Part shown: positions 9,762-23,084 of the stretch, in pieces
Numbering within the stretch: position 1 is the stretch's first letter
Layout of the letters: every line of letters starts with the position of its first letter
Assembly (NCBI RefSeq): GCF_048544455.1
Contig: NC_133532.1
Span: forward strand, 17,982,948-18,046,947
Direction of reading: 5' to 3'
Length of the DNA: 64,000 bases
From: Silene latifolia
Lineage: Eukaryota; Streptophyta; Magnoliopsida; Caryophyllales; Caryophyllaceae
Translations under genes and position numbers: made by a program
Notes under the pieces: model-generated
What the model saw: the letters and a program-made list of their open reading frames with translations, nothing else
Told to the model about the DNA's origin: nothing
Databases searched by the model: none

Positions 9762-12154
9762 TGTAACACCCCGGTTTATAAAAGAAGTCTTCGTCAAGAC
9801 ATTCCCTCATAAAACGGACTGTTACCATCTCGGTTTCCCGAGGTAGTGAATAACAAATTAAACTCCAAGGCAATTTATATAATATTTTAACTTAATTATT
9901 ACAAATTCTCTTTTCAAATTAAATTACAAGAACTGACGTAAATAAAAGTGAGGTCTTCTAGATGATGATCTAGCTACTAGGTCGTCTGATCCAGTGTCTC
10001 ACGCCCATCAAGCTCCCGTCCTATCTCTTAAACCTGTCAAGTCTGCTCCCCATAAAACGGTTCATCACAGGTGTTCACGAATACACAGGGTCAACCGCGA
10101 GGTTGAGTAGGGAAAATAATAAAACAATAAATATGATATGCATGATACTCCGTCACCTCCATCACCATCTCAACTCAATCTCATATCTCATATCTCATAT
10201 CTCATATCCGGACAACCCAGACCATACCGATCCCCGGTAGACTATATATCGGCAAAAGCCGATCTGCCCACTCAAGGTGAGGACACCGGGGCAAGTCTGC
10301 GAGAACCCGCCCTTTGGGCCTTATCACAACATCACATCGTATCTCAACATCGTCACCACCACATCATCCTCCAACTCCAATGCATATGAAATGCTCATGT
10401 AATTAATGCAATGCAATATGTATATAAATCATCGGCGATAAATCATAAAGTCATGCCGATTTACCGATGTTGTGATATCATACTCAATACGATCAAATCA
10501 GTCAATCACCTTTCCGAATATAAATGATAACGTAAATCAACAACCAGGAATCAAGTCAACACAATTCAACAATGACGATAATAAGACAAGTGTATTTCCC
10601 TACCTCAAAGTGCCAAAGACAATTCCAATTAAGCGATTAAAGCGATCCGAGAAAGTAAAGCAATGAATTTGATTATCGATCCTTCACGAATTCGTCACCT
10701 AGAACAATTATAATATTTATAATTACTAACTACTAAATATAGAAATTTCCCAAAATAGAAACTTCCCCGATATAGTAACTTTCCACTTTAACCGAGTCCG
10801 ACTCAAAATCCATCTCTCGATTATTTTAATCAACTCGGGAATTAAATTAAATAAATTACTTAATTGACTAGGGAATAATTTATTCAAATGGCTCGGGAAT
10901 TAAATTAAATAACTAATGTGATAATAAAATATTAAACGAATTAAACGTTTTAAGAAACCCGAATCAAACATAAAACAATTCAACAACCCGACTTAAAACC
11001 CGTCTTTAATCATTTTAATCAAATAACTCGGAATTAAATTAATTAATTAAGCATGTGACCCATTATCGAAATATAACGATTAACTATCACAAAACCCGTT
11101 TCAAAACTAAAAACAACTCGTCACCTACACCACCCCCTTCACACGCACTCACCCGCCACCACAGGCCACCGTGAGGCCGTGTCAACCACCAGACCCCAAC
11201 GCCCACTCGACCCGACCACCAACGACCACCCCGGTGGGGGTCGACCCTCGCCGGCGCGTCCAACCATGGCCGCCATGTGGCCTGGTTCACCACCACGCCT
11301 TCCCAAACACCCCTTTTCTCAACTCACCACCACCGCAACCCTTAACTAACCCCTGCCCAAACCACCACCATTCTTCTCACCGCCAACCCACGAACACCGA
11401 CACCACAGCACCACCGTTTCGACCTCCCCCTAGTCCACGGTGGTGCCACCCAAAACCCCCATGTCTAAACTCCCCTGAAAACCGCATCTGAAACCCGTTT
11501 CCTACCCCCTTATCGACACCGCCTCTCTCTGCCCCTACAACCACCTAAGACCACCCTAACCACCACCACTGTACTCGCCAAATACCACCCATTATTATTA
11601 CCCCGACACCAACCACCAGCAACCTCACCAAGACACGAACAACCCCCCCAAAAACCCGACAGACAAAACGAAAACGGAGGAAAGGGGTTGAACTCGCACT
11701 TTACCGCCACCACAACAACCACCACGGCCGCCTATGAACGTCGACCAACACCCCTAGCTCTTCCCTGCTGCGTCATCAACACCCACGACCTCTCTCTCTC
11801 TCTCTCTCTCTAGGCGTGAGATTTGAAGTTTGGGCTGAAGAAAAGGGAGGCGGCTGCGGGAGGCGGGTTGAGGGAGATTAGAGTGTATTAGGTTTAGATT
11901 TAGGGTTAGGGTTAGAGTTAAATAGGGTTAATGGGCTTAGGGTTTAATTGGGCTGAACAGTTATTGGGCCAGCTCACTGGTTTAGCTCACCTTTCGAATT
12001 CAATATAAAACCCGTCTTAATTAACTTACGCTAGTTTAATGTAATTATCGACTCAACTATTTTCCCGACATAATTGTAATATAAAATGTATAATAATTAA
12101 TATAAAATAATATCCGTTTAATTAATTATATTATATAAAAATACGGGGTATTGA
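9762..12154 (-). repeat. LARD 3' LTR
   Basis: Near-identical partner of 15951-18339 over its whole length. Its first bases on the minus strand read TCAATACC instead of TGTAATACC, a small terminal change. The C-rich segment (11100-11740) gives proline/tryptophan-rich open frames in both LTRs that I regard as non-coding. Confidence 0.93.
11880..11945. repeat. Telomere-like TTAGGG/TTTAGGG run inside LTR
   Basis: A short degenerate run of GGTTTAGGGTTAGGGTT type, present at the same place in both LTRs. It therefore belongs to the LTR and is not an interstitial telomere from chromosome rearrangement. Confidence 0.8.
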
Positions 12155-12190
12155 GTCTTCCCCCTTAAAATGAACTTCGTCCCGAAGTTC
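12155..12190 (-). other. LARD purine tract and upstream hairpin
   Basis: On the minus strand GAACTTCG-GGA-CGAAGTTC (an 8-bp perfect stem) is followed by TTTTAAGGGGGAAGAC, directly abutting the 3' LTR. The same hairpin plus purine tract occurs before the LTRs at 47141 and 63861. A second copy of the hairpin lies at about 12331-12348. The purine tract primes plus-strand DNA synthesis; a role for the hairpin is inference. Confidence 0.8.
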
Positions 12191-15100
12191 GCTCCCGTAC
12201 CCAAACCTCAAAAGGATATTGTATATTGTACCTACGGACGTCACGCATTTCTAACACGGTTAACACACTCTTTTGACACATCAATTAAACATAACAAATA
12301 CGGAATGTTACATTCTGCCCTCCTAAAAATAAACTTCGTCCCGAAGTTTAACTCGTCTTTACTTAACCCAATTAACTACGACTAATAACTACCTGAGAAC
12401 ACAACTGTGTAACAACTAAATAATCACCTGAGAACACCGTCCTCTTCCATCTAAATTCCGATCTCAAACTCAAGTAACTCAATAACCATGGTCTCACTGG
12501 ACCGCAAACGTAACTCGGCACAAAGGCCCCACAATTCAACTCAATACCAGTAGTTTAATTATACTCTCCTTTTACACATCAACCAATCTAACAGAAGTAG
12601 AAACCAAAACATATATAACTCATCTGCATAGGTACCCCACATCTAACATCAACTTGGTCAACTATAACCTTCAAACAAGTGCAATTTAAGCATCAAGATT
12701 TTACAATCCTACCCAACTAAAAACATGGTTACGTCCTCGTAACCTTCATTATTATTACCAAAGTTCTCAACTACTGCCAACAACTGAAAGAGGATAAAAG
12801 ATTCTCAACTCTCGCTTAAGTTAATTAATCCTTACCAAAGACAATCGATATGCAAGCTCTCTCAAGGAAGCTACCGTTACCCGTAGAATCATTAGTAATT
12901 ATTTATTTTATCAATCATTGTAATCTCATATCTTAGAAACATAGGGAATCAATCAACATGAGAAAAGAATTAGGGTCAAAACTTGATAACTCGATTTTTG
13001 AAAATTTATGACCTAATAGGTCCGATCTGACTTTCCTTTTCTTAATTGTTCAGATTTAGGTCAAGACACAGAATCACCGATAAAGATGAAGACAACCAGT
13101 TTCGCAGTACTTATCGTCCCAGAAATATTTTTAATCCTCATCGCAAAGGTTTGGTATTTATTCATGGATGACTAATGCACATTGATTGGCAAATTTTATA
13201 ACTTATTGGTCGAGTCACACAAGTGATTAAACAACGATATTGGAAAGGTAACATACAAGACTATCATACATAAAATTTTCGTTCTTGGTTTTAATTATAT
13301 TTAGACTGTATCCAACACAAAGACAGAAAAGATTAGATGTATTTAACTACACCAATTTTACAAATATTCATTATATGTTATGCTAATATCAACTTACCGT
13401 GTTAACACCTAACTCCCTTAAATCACCACGTTACATTTCCCGTTTGGACATTCGTAATTAACCACACCCACCAATTCGCTATATGAACGAACAACATGAC
13501 TAAATTATCCCGCTACTTATGACTCCGTTCTAGTTTCATTCCTCCAGACTAACAATTATCATGGAACCATACCACCGGACACTGGCTGGAAATCTAATTC
13601 TGAATTTATACTCCTACGTCAAAATTTAACTTTGTTTTCAAAACTTTTACTTTCATACTGGACGGTGAATAAATTTCTTAACATAAATCTTATAACGGAG
13701 CCATCCATGAAATTCATTTACATCTTACCACGAGACTCAAAATCAGATAGACTTAATTCAATTCCTTCAAACAAACAAGTTTAGGTGTCGACTCGTATAT
13801 CGTAATCTACAGGTTCATCTTATTCATTTCGGTCCTATCCTTACTAATGAATGACTATTACCTCATCATCAGGATTTTAGTTGCACTTCTTTACTCAGTT
13901 ATATTCACGGCTCAATTAAACGTAACTATAACAACTATCATTTAAACCAACGTGTATCATGTGAATCATAAAAGAGTTATCCCATTATAATATTGCCAAC
14001 ATAGTTATCATAAACAATCCTTATTAGAATATAATTGATAGTGATGACTCGAGAATATAGATATGCTAAATGTCGTATTATATCAAACAGTTTCCTTTAC
14101 ATCATGCTCCTACAATTGCGAGAATCCCTTTAGTTTTTTTTTTTTTTTTTTAATGACGATACAGTGATGAACATATCCACTAAGAATTAGCAACACTGTT
14201 TATCTTCATGTTATAGGTTTTAGGTTTAACTGAAATAATTTAATGCAATGAAAGCAATAAGTATAACCATAGACACACCGACTCACATAGAAAGGCATTA
14301 GAACTCAGATGACGTCCTACACGTGTGAACATTTAGACACAATCATTACTACCATCCATGTGTAAACTTTTAAACATAATTCTTGTAAATATTCATGCGA
14401 GTATATTAGAAAATCAAATTAACTTTTAACGTTATCAACTTACACGAATATGACAATATGGTTTTATATTTATATATATATATCCGACCATTACGCAATA
14501 TGATGAACACACCAGAGATATTACAACATGCCAAATGTATATAAAATATGCAAACAACTGGACTCGTATAACATATTTCACCTTTGATTAGAAATCAATT
14601 TAAGCTTATTCAATTTTACTCATACTATCATGCCAACAATGTTATCGACTAAACTTTAATTTTATCACTGATTAAGATACCTAACTACTGAACATGCGTG
14701 CTACTATCGTCATATAAAACATTATAAATCCACATTATTAAACTCATGAATTAACCCAACAATTGTATTAAAATTCAATATAGAACGCACATTTTAAATG
14801 TTTTGATTTACGTTGTAACTTCCAAAAATTACGAATAAATAACTATTCGATTAAAACTTGATTCATATTACTTTTATAAAACACGATGAGTTCAAAACAC
14901 AGGGAAAAAAAATTAGGTTTAAAGCACAAGAATTCCATTTTTAAAGAATTTTACAACTCGGTTGGTCCAAACATACATGTGACAGCTATTGGTTCAAAAC
15001 TTGGGTCAGTTTGCAAAATTTATTATTTACTATTGAAACATCAAGATTTTTCGTGGCTTATTAATTTGAAAACATATGCGACTCTTTTGATCGATGGAGT

Positions 15101-15934
15101 TGGAATTATGTAAAAATTATGAATACAATTTAAATGAGGATTTTCACAAAATCGTTGGTCGAACATTACTGCACAGGAACTTCCTAACCACAGCTCACTA
15201 AATTATTTATTACTCCTAGTCTGTATATCCTATAAGCATGAAACCAACGTCTATTGAACACTAACTCACGAGGCTATCTCTCATAAAATTTTCATCGATA
15301 GACAATAAACAGAAAAGAAATGGCAGTAAGGTCAACTTAAGAGTAACATCAACCAAAACGAGTTTTATCCCTAAGTCATTCATTTCTATGTCCCAATTCT
15401 TACAACTATACTATCGATACTAATCCATCCTGACTTAAATCTAACACTGTACTTACGTAAACATCTATCCCATAAATACCCTTCGCATCTCGATCTACTC
15501 ATTACATCTAAATCACGATTGTGATGACTAAAGATATGAAATTCTATCGTGTTTCTTATTACTATCACAAGACTATACTAACATGGCTTCGGGATCACAT
15601 AACCGCATATTACTTAGTCATAGTAGTACTATCAACACATCATTCATACAAAATACTTACCTTAGCGTTGTCCTGCAATAATCAATGTATCAATCAATTA
15701 ACACTTAGGCAACGATATTTGAATTTCTTGTTCAACCTCAAGCAACTATTCTACCCTTTCTCTCGTATACACTCATGGTTTCCGGTTCAACTGAGAGGAC
15801 CACAGGTTCGGTGTGAGGGGGCCCCTAACTCATACCTTACCGTAGTGTGCTCCTACTTGATTCTATCCCGGGTTCATTTTATTTAGACACATCCTATGTT
15901 CATTGGGCTCATTGGTTTAGGCCTGAGGATCGTT
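12191..15934 (-). other. LARD interior, non-coding
   Basis: AT-rich sequence without long frames or domain matches on either strand, including a poly-T run at 14135 and a TA run near 14470. Small frames (for example 14886-15113 and 15521-15886) show no recognisable protein. Confidence 0.7.
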
Positions 15935-15947
15935 CGCTCTGATACCA
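15935..15947 (-). other. LARD primer-binding site (initiator tRNA-Met type)
   Basis: On the minus strand TGGTATCAGAGCG lies three bases inside the 5' LTR end. It matches the 3' end complement of plant initiator methionine tRNA used by many LTR elements. Confidence 0.88.
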
Positions 15948-15950
15948 CTT

Positions 15951-18339
15951 TGTAACACCCCGGTTTATAAAAGAAGTCTTCGTCAAGACATTCCCTCATA
16001 AAACGGACTGTTACCATCTCGGTTTCCCGAGGTAGTGAATAACAAATTAAACTCCAAGGCAATTTATATAATATTTTAACTTAATTATTACAAATTCTCT
16101 TTTCAAATTAAATTACAAGAACTGACGTAAATAAAAGTGAAGTCTTCTAGATGATGATCTAGCTACTAGGTAAATCGATCCAGTGTCTCACGCCCATCAA
16201 GCTCCCGTCCTATCTCTTAAACCTGTCAAGTCTGCTCCCCATAAAACGGTTCATCACAGGTGTTCACGAATACACAGGGTCAACCGCGAGGTTGAGTAGG
16301 GAAAATAATAAAACAATAAATATGATATGCATGATACTCCGTCACCTCCATCACCATCTCAACTCAATCTCATATCTCATATCTCATATCTCATATCCCG
16401 GACAACCCAGCCATACCGATCCCCGGTAGACTATATATCGACCGAAGCCGATCTGCCAGCTCAACAGCTGAGGACACCAGGGCAAGTTCTGCAGAACCCG
16501 CCTGGGCCTTATCACAACATCACATCGTATCTCAACATCGTCACCACCACATCATCCTCCAACTCCAATGCATATGAAATGCTCAACAGTAATTAATGCA
16601 ATGCAATATGTATATAAATCACTGAACTGATAAATCATAAAGTCATGCTAGTTACCCGATGTTGTGATATCATACTCAATACGATCAAATCAGTCAATCA
16701 CCTTTCCGAATATAAATGATAACGTAAATCAACAACCAGGAATCAAGTCAACACAATTCAACAATGACGATTATAAGACAAGTGTATTTCCCTACCTCAA
16801 AGTGCCAGCAATTCCAATTAAGCAGTTAAGCAGTCCAGAAAGTAAAGCAATGAATTTGATTATCGATCCTTCACGAATTCGTCACCTAGAACAATTATAA
16901 TATTTATAATTACTAACTACTAAATATAGAAATTTCCCAAAATAGAAACTTCCCCGATATAGTAACTTTCCACTTTAACCAGTCCCGACTCAAAATCCAT
17001 CTCTGATTATTTTAATCAACTCGGGAATTAAATTAAATAAATTACTTAATTGACTAGGGAATAATTTATTCAAATGGCTCGGGAATTAAATTAAATAACT
17101 AATGTGATAATAAAATATTAAACGAATTAAACGTTTTAAGAAACCCGAATCAAACATAAAACAATTCAACAACCCGACTTAAAACCCGTCTTTAATCATT
17201 TTAATAAAATAACTCGGAATTAAATTAATTAATTAAGCATGTGACCCATTATCGAAATATAACGATTAACTATCACAAAACCCGTTTCAAAACTAAAAAC
17301 AACTCGTCACCTACACCACCCCCTTCACACGCACTCACCCGCCACCACAGGCCACCGTGAGGCCGTGTCAACCACCAGCCCCAACGCCCACTCTGACCCA
17401 GCCACCAACGACCACCCCCAGTGGGGTCGACCCTCGCCGGCGCGTCCAACCATGGCCGCCATGTGGCCTGGTTCACCACCACGCCTTCCCAAACACCCCT
17501 TTTCTCAACTCACCACCACCGCAACCCTTAACTAACCCCTGCCCAAACCACCACCATTCTTCCCGCCGCCAACCCACGAACACCGACACCACAGCACCAC
17601 CGTTTCGACCTCCCCCTAGTCCACGGTGGTGCCACCCAAAACCCCCCTGTCTAAACTCCCCTGGAAACCGCATCTGACACCCGTTTCCTACCCCCTTATC
17701 GACACCGCCTCTCTCTGGCCCTACAACCACCTAAGACCACCCTAACCACCACCACTGTACTCGCCAAATACCACCCATTATTATTACCCCGACACCAACC
17801 ACCAGCAACCTCACCAAGACACGAACAACCCCCCCAAAAACCCGACAGACAAAACGAAAACAGAGGAAAGGGGGTTGAACTCGTACCTTTACCACCACCA
17901 CAACAACCACCACGGCCGCCTATGAACGTCGACCAACACCCCTAGCTCTTCCCTGCTGCGTCATCAACACCCACGACCCCTCTCTCTCTCTCTCTAGGCG
18001 TGAGATTTGAAGTTTGGGCTGAAGAAAAGGGAGGCGGCTGCGGGAGGCGGGTTGAGGGAGATTAGAGTGTATTAGGTTTAGGTTTAGGGTTAGGGTTAGG
18101 GTTAAATAGGGTTAATGGGCTTAGGGTTTAATTGGGCTGAACAGTTATTGGGCCAGCTCACTGGTTTAGCTCACCTTTCGAATTCAATATAAAACCCGTC
18201 TTAATTAACTTACGCTAGTTTAATGTAATTATCGACTCAACTATTTTCCCGACATAATTGTAATATAAAATGTATAATAATTAATATAAAATAATATCCG
18301 TTTAATTAATTATATTATATAAAAATACGGGGTATTACA
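15951..18339 (-). repeat. LARD 5' LTR
   Basis: 2,389 bp, read on the minus strand from TGTAATACCCCG (ending at 18339) to CCGGGGTGTTACA (15951). It contains a C-rich segment (17290-17950), a short CT microsatellite and a telomere-like run (18080-18115) of TTAGGGTTTAGGG type. Differences from its partner LTR concentrate at CAG/CTG sites. Confidence 0.93.
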
Positions 18340-18532
18340 TCTTCATACATAATATATAGGTATATGTAATTGTAAATATTTTGAGGTTCATATATAATTA
18401 AGTTACTTTTTCAAAGAAAATTAGGGTTTACAAAAGCGATTTCTAATTTGTTCTTGAATGAAATTCGATTAAAAAGGATATACAAACAATCAATTTTAAA
18501 TGAATCAAATTTCAACATTTAGTGTTAAGATT

Positions 18533-18689
18533 ATAGAGAGGAGAGGGTTGTATAAAGCGAATTATATTATTGATTGTGATAACTGATTAGAATACATGGA
18601 GGATATATATAATAAATCACATTACTCTAAACCTTATACGGTAGCGTCATATCTCGCAACCTAACCCTCATGGGCCTAATATCCTAATA
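18533..18689 (-). repeat. Short Copia element 3' LTR
   Basis: 157 bp partner of 20801-20969, sharing GTTAAGATTATAGAGAGGA and TACATGGAGGATATATATAA. A G-rich tract (GCGGGGG on the minus strand) lies directly before it. Confidence 0.82.
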
Positions 18690-19049
18690 CCCCCGCAATC
18701 GTAAATGCAGTACGTAGTACGAACTTTACGATTGGAGAAATACAAGAAAAACATAAGAAAAATTAATTCTTCGTCAACTTCTCCATCTTCATTTTCCGTC
18801 TTCATCTGCGCAAGGTTGGCAAGATAAACGAGTATAAACTCGTCAGAAAATTTCTTCGAACAAGAACGTTAATTTTTTCGGACTTGTTGAATCTCAAATA
18901 ATTTGTTAGGAACACTAATCGGACCTATACAAATTTCAGGAAAACGGAAAATTATCCATCAATTTCAATATTTGGAGAACGCTAAGTTTTTCAAACTCCA
19001 AACGAATTTGAATCACCATCATGGTGATTATAATTGCGTGACTCACTAG

Positions 19050-20439
19050 CAGGGGCGGATCCAGGATTCGACTAAAGGGGGGGCACACTAAAAAAAAAAA
19101 AAAATTTACAAACAACATTTATACATTAAAATTCTAACATAGTCATAAAGAAAAAATATACCAAAGAACTCTAAACCAAATAGCAACAAACCCAAGTGTA
19201 TTATTCTAGAGGAAATATCCATTTTCGGCGATATAAGTTGAAGAGGCGAAACACCAAACTAATGATTGCAACGATGTGAGTATTATACAAAGCTAGAGGA
19301 AATCATTCAAGTCCTTTGAATCAATCATTAACTCAGCCCGATTGTTACCATACCAATCAAACATAGACTAATAGCACAAAGTTAGATGCAAAGGGGTTAT
19401 TGTTTGAATCTCTTGGTTTGGTGGGTAGTTGAATAAATCAAAAGAAAAACCAGAAAAATACAGCATCATTAGCTAAATCTTAATAAAATCACACGACCAA
19501 AATCAATACATATAAATTACCTATTAAGTACACCCGTCAAGTCTTAGCCTTCATCAACCATATGCTCGCAAAAATTACAATGGTGAAGATGACGATGTGA
19601 TTTTTTGTGACTTCCGAGTTCCGACTCCCAAAAGACTAGGAGCTTAATAGGTAATTTACTAATTGACTATCTGCCTACAATAGCTAGCAAAAGCCGAGGA
19701 GCTAAATATGTACAGCATTTTTTACTAAATCATTGAATAAGACCCAAGGGAGGCCCTTTGTGAAAATATCAGCACATTGATAGCGAGACGGGGCGTGTCG
19801 GACATGAACTTCACCGAGGGCTACCTTCTCGCGGACAAAGTAAATGTTGGTGATTGACAGGATTACCGGAAAGATATATGACACTTATATTGTCGCAATA
19901 CACAATATAAGCTTCTATAATTACCCAATGTACAGAAATTGAACTCAAACAAGTATCCTACAAATCGAAATTAATTGATAAGTGAGTGATTGATTTAGGG
20001 TTTGAGAAAAAATGAGATAATTAACCAATCATCTAATCTAAACTAACTCAAATCTACAATTACACAAATAGATAAATAGATTAACAAACTAATAAGAACA
20101 ATTAACAAATTAATCAATCAAATGCTCAAAAATCAAATTTGGGGAAAAAAAAATTACTTACCCACTACCCGGGCGCACTACTACGGGTGGAAGGTCGGAG
20201 GTGAGGAGTAAGCGGCGGTAAGGTGGAAGGTAGGAGAGGTGAGGAGGTGGCCGACGGTAAGGTGGTTGTATTTTGGATCTTGGTTTTGTTTTATTCGTAG
20301 AATGTTAATGTTTCTGTGGTATTCTACCATTCTATGCGCCTTTCCACTTTTTTTCAGATTTTCAGTTTTTTTTTTTTTTTTTTTTTTTTCGCGCGTGAGG
20401 GCACGTGCCCTCACTTCCCCCCCCGCAAATCCGCCCCTG
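19050..20439. mobile_element. Non-autonomous hAT-type transposon carrying a Copia fragment
   Basis: Ends CAGGGGCGGATCCAGGATT on the left and, inverted on the right, CAGGGGCGGATTTGCGGGG, with identical 8-bp duplications CTCACTAG (19042-19049 and 20440-20447). There is no transposase frame. The interior holds the tail of a Copia RNase H gene (19702-19884), so the element has either captured host-TE sequence or received a later insertion. It is nested in the short Copia element, itself nested in the MULE. Confidence 0.88.
19702..19884 (-). pseudogene. Copia RNase H C-terminal fragment
   Basis: Reads YFVREKVALGEVHVRHAPSRYQCADIFTKGLP, the conserved end of Copia-type RNase H (HxxVPSxxQxADIFTKxLP). 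Only this tail is present, with no reverse transcriptase upstream. It lies inside the hAT boundaries. Confidence 0.85.
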
Positions 20440-20800
20440 CTCACTAGTCAATTTTTGTACAAAAACGAAGTGATGAAGACGATAACTCAAATTTCAAAAG
20501 AATGCACGTCTCTTTATAAGGCTTATCTCAATCTTGTAATAAACTATTTGATGGGGGTATTTTGGCTTGTTTATTGAAGGGTCTAATGGAGGTATGACAT
20601 GAAGGCATAAGATTGAATATGGTTTTGCATGATCCGTTCAACCAAACAAAATGCATTAAAAAGGAATTGTTTTTTTTTTTAAAGGAGATTTTAATAATGA
20701 CCATCGTAAATCCCGCCGGTGAGCGCCATGAATTTTCGCCCACCGGCAAGATGGCGTAAGTGATTTAAAGAGTCCTCTCAGAAAACAGGCTCTTATACCA

Positions 20801-20969
20801 TGTTAAGATTATAGAGAGGAAAGAGTTGTATAAAGGGAATTGAGTTATTGATTGTAATAACGGATTGGAGTACATGGAGGATATATATAATAAATCACAA
20901 TACTCTAAAACCTATACGGTAGCCGTCATATCTCGTAAAGATAACCCTAATGGACCCAATATCCTAATA
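20801..20969 (-). repeat. Short Copia element 5' LTR
   Basis: 169 bp, ending CTTAACA on the minus strand; the outer end reads TATTAGG rather than the usual TG. It contains a TATATATAATAAA stretch shared with its partner. Confidence 0.82.
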
Positions 20970-21085
20970 TTTAGGGATCTCAATTGGATGGTTTAGGATT
21001 TTTAATTAACTAAACTAAAGTAAAACACTAAAACATAATTAGTAAAACATAATTAGTAAGAAAAACGTAATTAAACATAGGTATA

Positions 21086-21543
21086 TGTAAGAATATTGGG
21101 TCCAATACTATTTATGTGGACACACTATTATACAGATTGTATTTGTTTGCTATCGTTTAAGTTTAGCCCAATATAGTGATCCATCTGGATAATATAATAC
21201 GGGCATATTAATTACGTCTTATAAAGTATAGGTCGGATATCTTAATTGTGTAGATACCCATTAGGTTACTAATGCATGATGGACGCATTAGATTAAGGAG
21301 ACTATATATAAGTCACCTGGGTTATGGTCCCTGGTAGCACACAATAACCTAATCTCCCCGCATCCCATCAGTAGAGAGATCCCTATTGCTATGTGTGTCT
21401 ACTAGAAGACCTAATCCTGATGACCGTCCCTTCAGACGGTTTATTCCAAACTCTCGTCATGTAATCAGGTACGCTTCTGCATCTAGTATATACCGAATAA
21501 TTTAGTATGAAGTTTATGGTCTCAATCCGGATTAATTCTTACA
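21086..21543 (+). repeat. Copia 5' LTR
   Basis: Starts TGTAAGAATATTGGG, ends GGATTAATTCTTACA. A TATA-like ACTATATATAAG lies at 21301-21312. Only a handful of differences separate it from the right LTR. Confidence 0.95.
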
Positions 21544-21545
21544 AG

Positions 21546-21558
21546 TGGTATCAGAGCC
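21546..21558 (+). other. Copia primer-binding site
   Basis: TGGTATCAGAGCC lies two bases inside the 5' LTR and is complementary to the 3' end of initiator tRNA-Met. Confidence 0.92.
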
Positions 21559-22991
21559 ACCTTCATATTAAATTATTTGGGTTCAATTTGAGATATACAA
21601 TACTCGTTTCTCAATCATGGTTGTGATTTGGATTCGGTTGAATCTATGCGTAAATTTGGAATTATACGGTCGTCGGTGTTTTCGTTTTATGTTTACACGA
21701 TTGGTTGTCGTTGTGGGTAAATCATCAATTAATTGTTAAGCTTTTGCCCAATGGTGTTTTTCATTAATTATGTTGCAGATGCAATGATTAGGATACTTGC
21801 ATATCACGGGAATTTGCTTGACTTTGTATGAATTGTCCGTATTTGATAATCTGACTTAAAAATTTAAGTGCTCGGCAAATTTTGAGGTCAACGATTTAAG
21901 TAATTAGGTTAATGGTCAGGGTTATATTGGTTATTATCTCATGTTTTGATAATTAAGTTAGGTCAAGTGCTAGACAATTCAGCTAAGTCAGAACTAATAT
22001 GATGGTGGGCTAAATTCACACATACAGTATAAACCGTGTCCCATAATAATCTCTGAGTTAATGTTTGGTGTAATTGAATAAGAGATTATGGAATTGCGGG
22101 TATATGCATATGCTAGACAGTTGTAATGTTGTTCATTTGGTTTTTTCTGGTGATGACTATAATTTGGTAATTACATAGAGGCTTATGTTTTTAAGTGGCA
22201 AGTTTTTTTTATCGGGAAAAATTTACTACGTAAAGTATTTGTCGCTACTATGTTACTCACTTACTCCTCAATCAATAGGAATATTTTTTTTGGGTTTAAC
22301 TCTGTTTTTTTGGCAATTCAATCTTGAATTTGGTGGTTTAGTTTCTGACGAAACATCTGGTAGCGTATTTGGGTTGCCATTAACCCATAAAGTTTTCTTG
22401 TTGATTAACAAGTTCATAATCTTGCGTTTCATACTTCATGGTATGTTGAAATTCGTTTTATCTACCTTGAGGACTACATCTGATATGTTCCTTGTGAATC
22501 TACTCATATTAAGTTATTTGGATTTGGACTAAAGAATCAAGATTTAAAATTTCACCTATTTAAGTATTTGATGTAGATAAGGCATGATTTAAATCATGTA
22601 ACAATGGATTTTGGTTCCATGGGTAAGGCAAGATTAGAAGAAACCATGAGCATGATGTAAATTATTTCTGCTTAGTCGTGGTTTGGCATATTGACAAGTG
22701 AAAATTAAGGTTATATGCTTGTGTACTGTGTAGTCTACAAGTTTTACGGGCTTATATGGCAGAGAAATTATTTTAATATAGTTTTGTATATTATCACTAA
22801 AGGTTAAAGTTACTTGTCAATTAAGGACTTGTGTTTTCAGACTTAATAATTGGCAAATCAGATTTATAATAACGGGTCTAATATTTTAGGTTGTTTGATC
22901 GACACAATAAGTTGCCAAAGTAACCTCTATTGAGTAAGTTGAATGATTTAGAATATTATGACTACAGTGTGTGATTGAGTTTCATGCGGAT

Positions 22992-23017
22992 AATGGTCGG
23001 CCCAAAGGAAGGCTATT
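22992..23017 (+). ncRNA. Conserved-loop hairpin 1 in Copia RNA
   Basis: Stem AATGGTC/GGCTATT (7 bp with G-U pairs) closes the 12-nt loop GGCCCAAAGGAA. First of four hairpins with the same loop. Inferred to be an RNA structure in the element's transcript. Confidence 0.6.
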
Positions 23018-23084
23018 ATTTGGCCGAAATTCAGTCATGCTTGTGGTGGTAAGTATGTAACAATTGTAAGGTTTCCATGTGAAT

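Larger units (their letters stand above)
9762..18339 (-). mobile_element. Non-autonomous LTR element (LARD), Tekay-related, minus strand
   Basis: Two direct repeats of about 2.39 kb (9762-12154 and 15951-18339) enclose a 3.8-kb interior. The element is flanked by 5-bp duplications TCTTC (9757-9761, 18340-18344). A primer-binding site next to the right LTR gives the minus orientation, and a purine tract next to the left LTR confirms it. The interior has no gag or pol frame on either strand. LTR ends (TGTAATACCCCG...TGTTACA), the primer site and a hairpin before the purine tract all match the Tekay-type elements at 46806 and 57230, so these probably supplied its enzymes. Confidence 0.9.
18533..20969 (-). 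mobile_element. Short Copia-type LTR element, minus strand, containing a hAT insertion
   Basis: Direct repeats at 18533-18689 and 20801-20969 are flanked by 5-bp duplications TTTAG (18528-18532, 20970-20974). Next to the right repeat, the minus strand reads TGGTATAAGAGCC, a one-base variant of the initiator tRNA-Met primer site, which gives the orientation. Without the hAT element at 19050-20439 the interior is only about 700 bp and has no gag or pol frame, so this is a small deletion derivative. It sits inside the MULE. Confidence 0.82.

Noticed and set aside
9588..9846. Frames made of Glu/Arg or Ser/Leu repeats
   Set aside because: Pure translation of the (TTC)n(TC)n microsatellite.
11087..11725. 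Long Pro/His-rich and Trp/Gly-rich frames in both LARD LTRs
   Set aside because: They arise from one C-rich strand, appear on both strands and both LTRs, lack domains and are altered by small indels. Composition artefact.
11880..11945. Interstitial telomere from chromosome fusion
   Set aside because: The same run is present at the same place in both LTRs, so it is part of the LTR.
22185..22532. 115-residue frame in the Copia interior as a real gene
   Set aside because: Hydrophobic, AT-driven composition with no gag or other domain.
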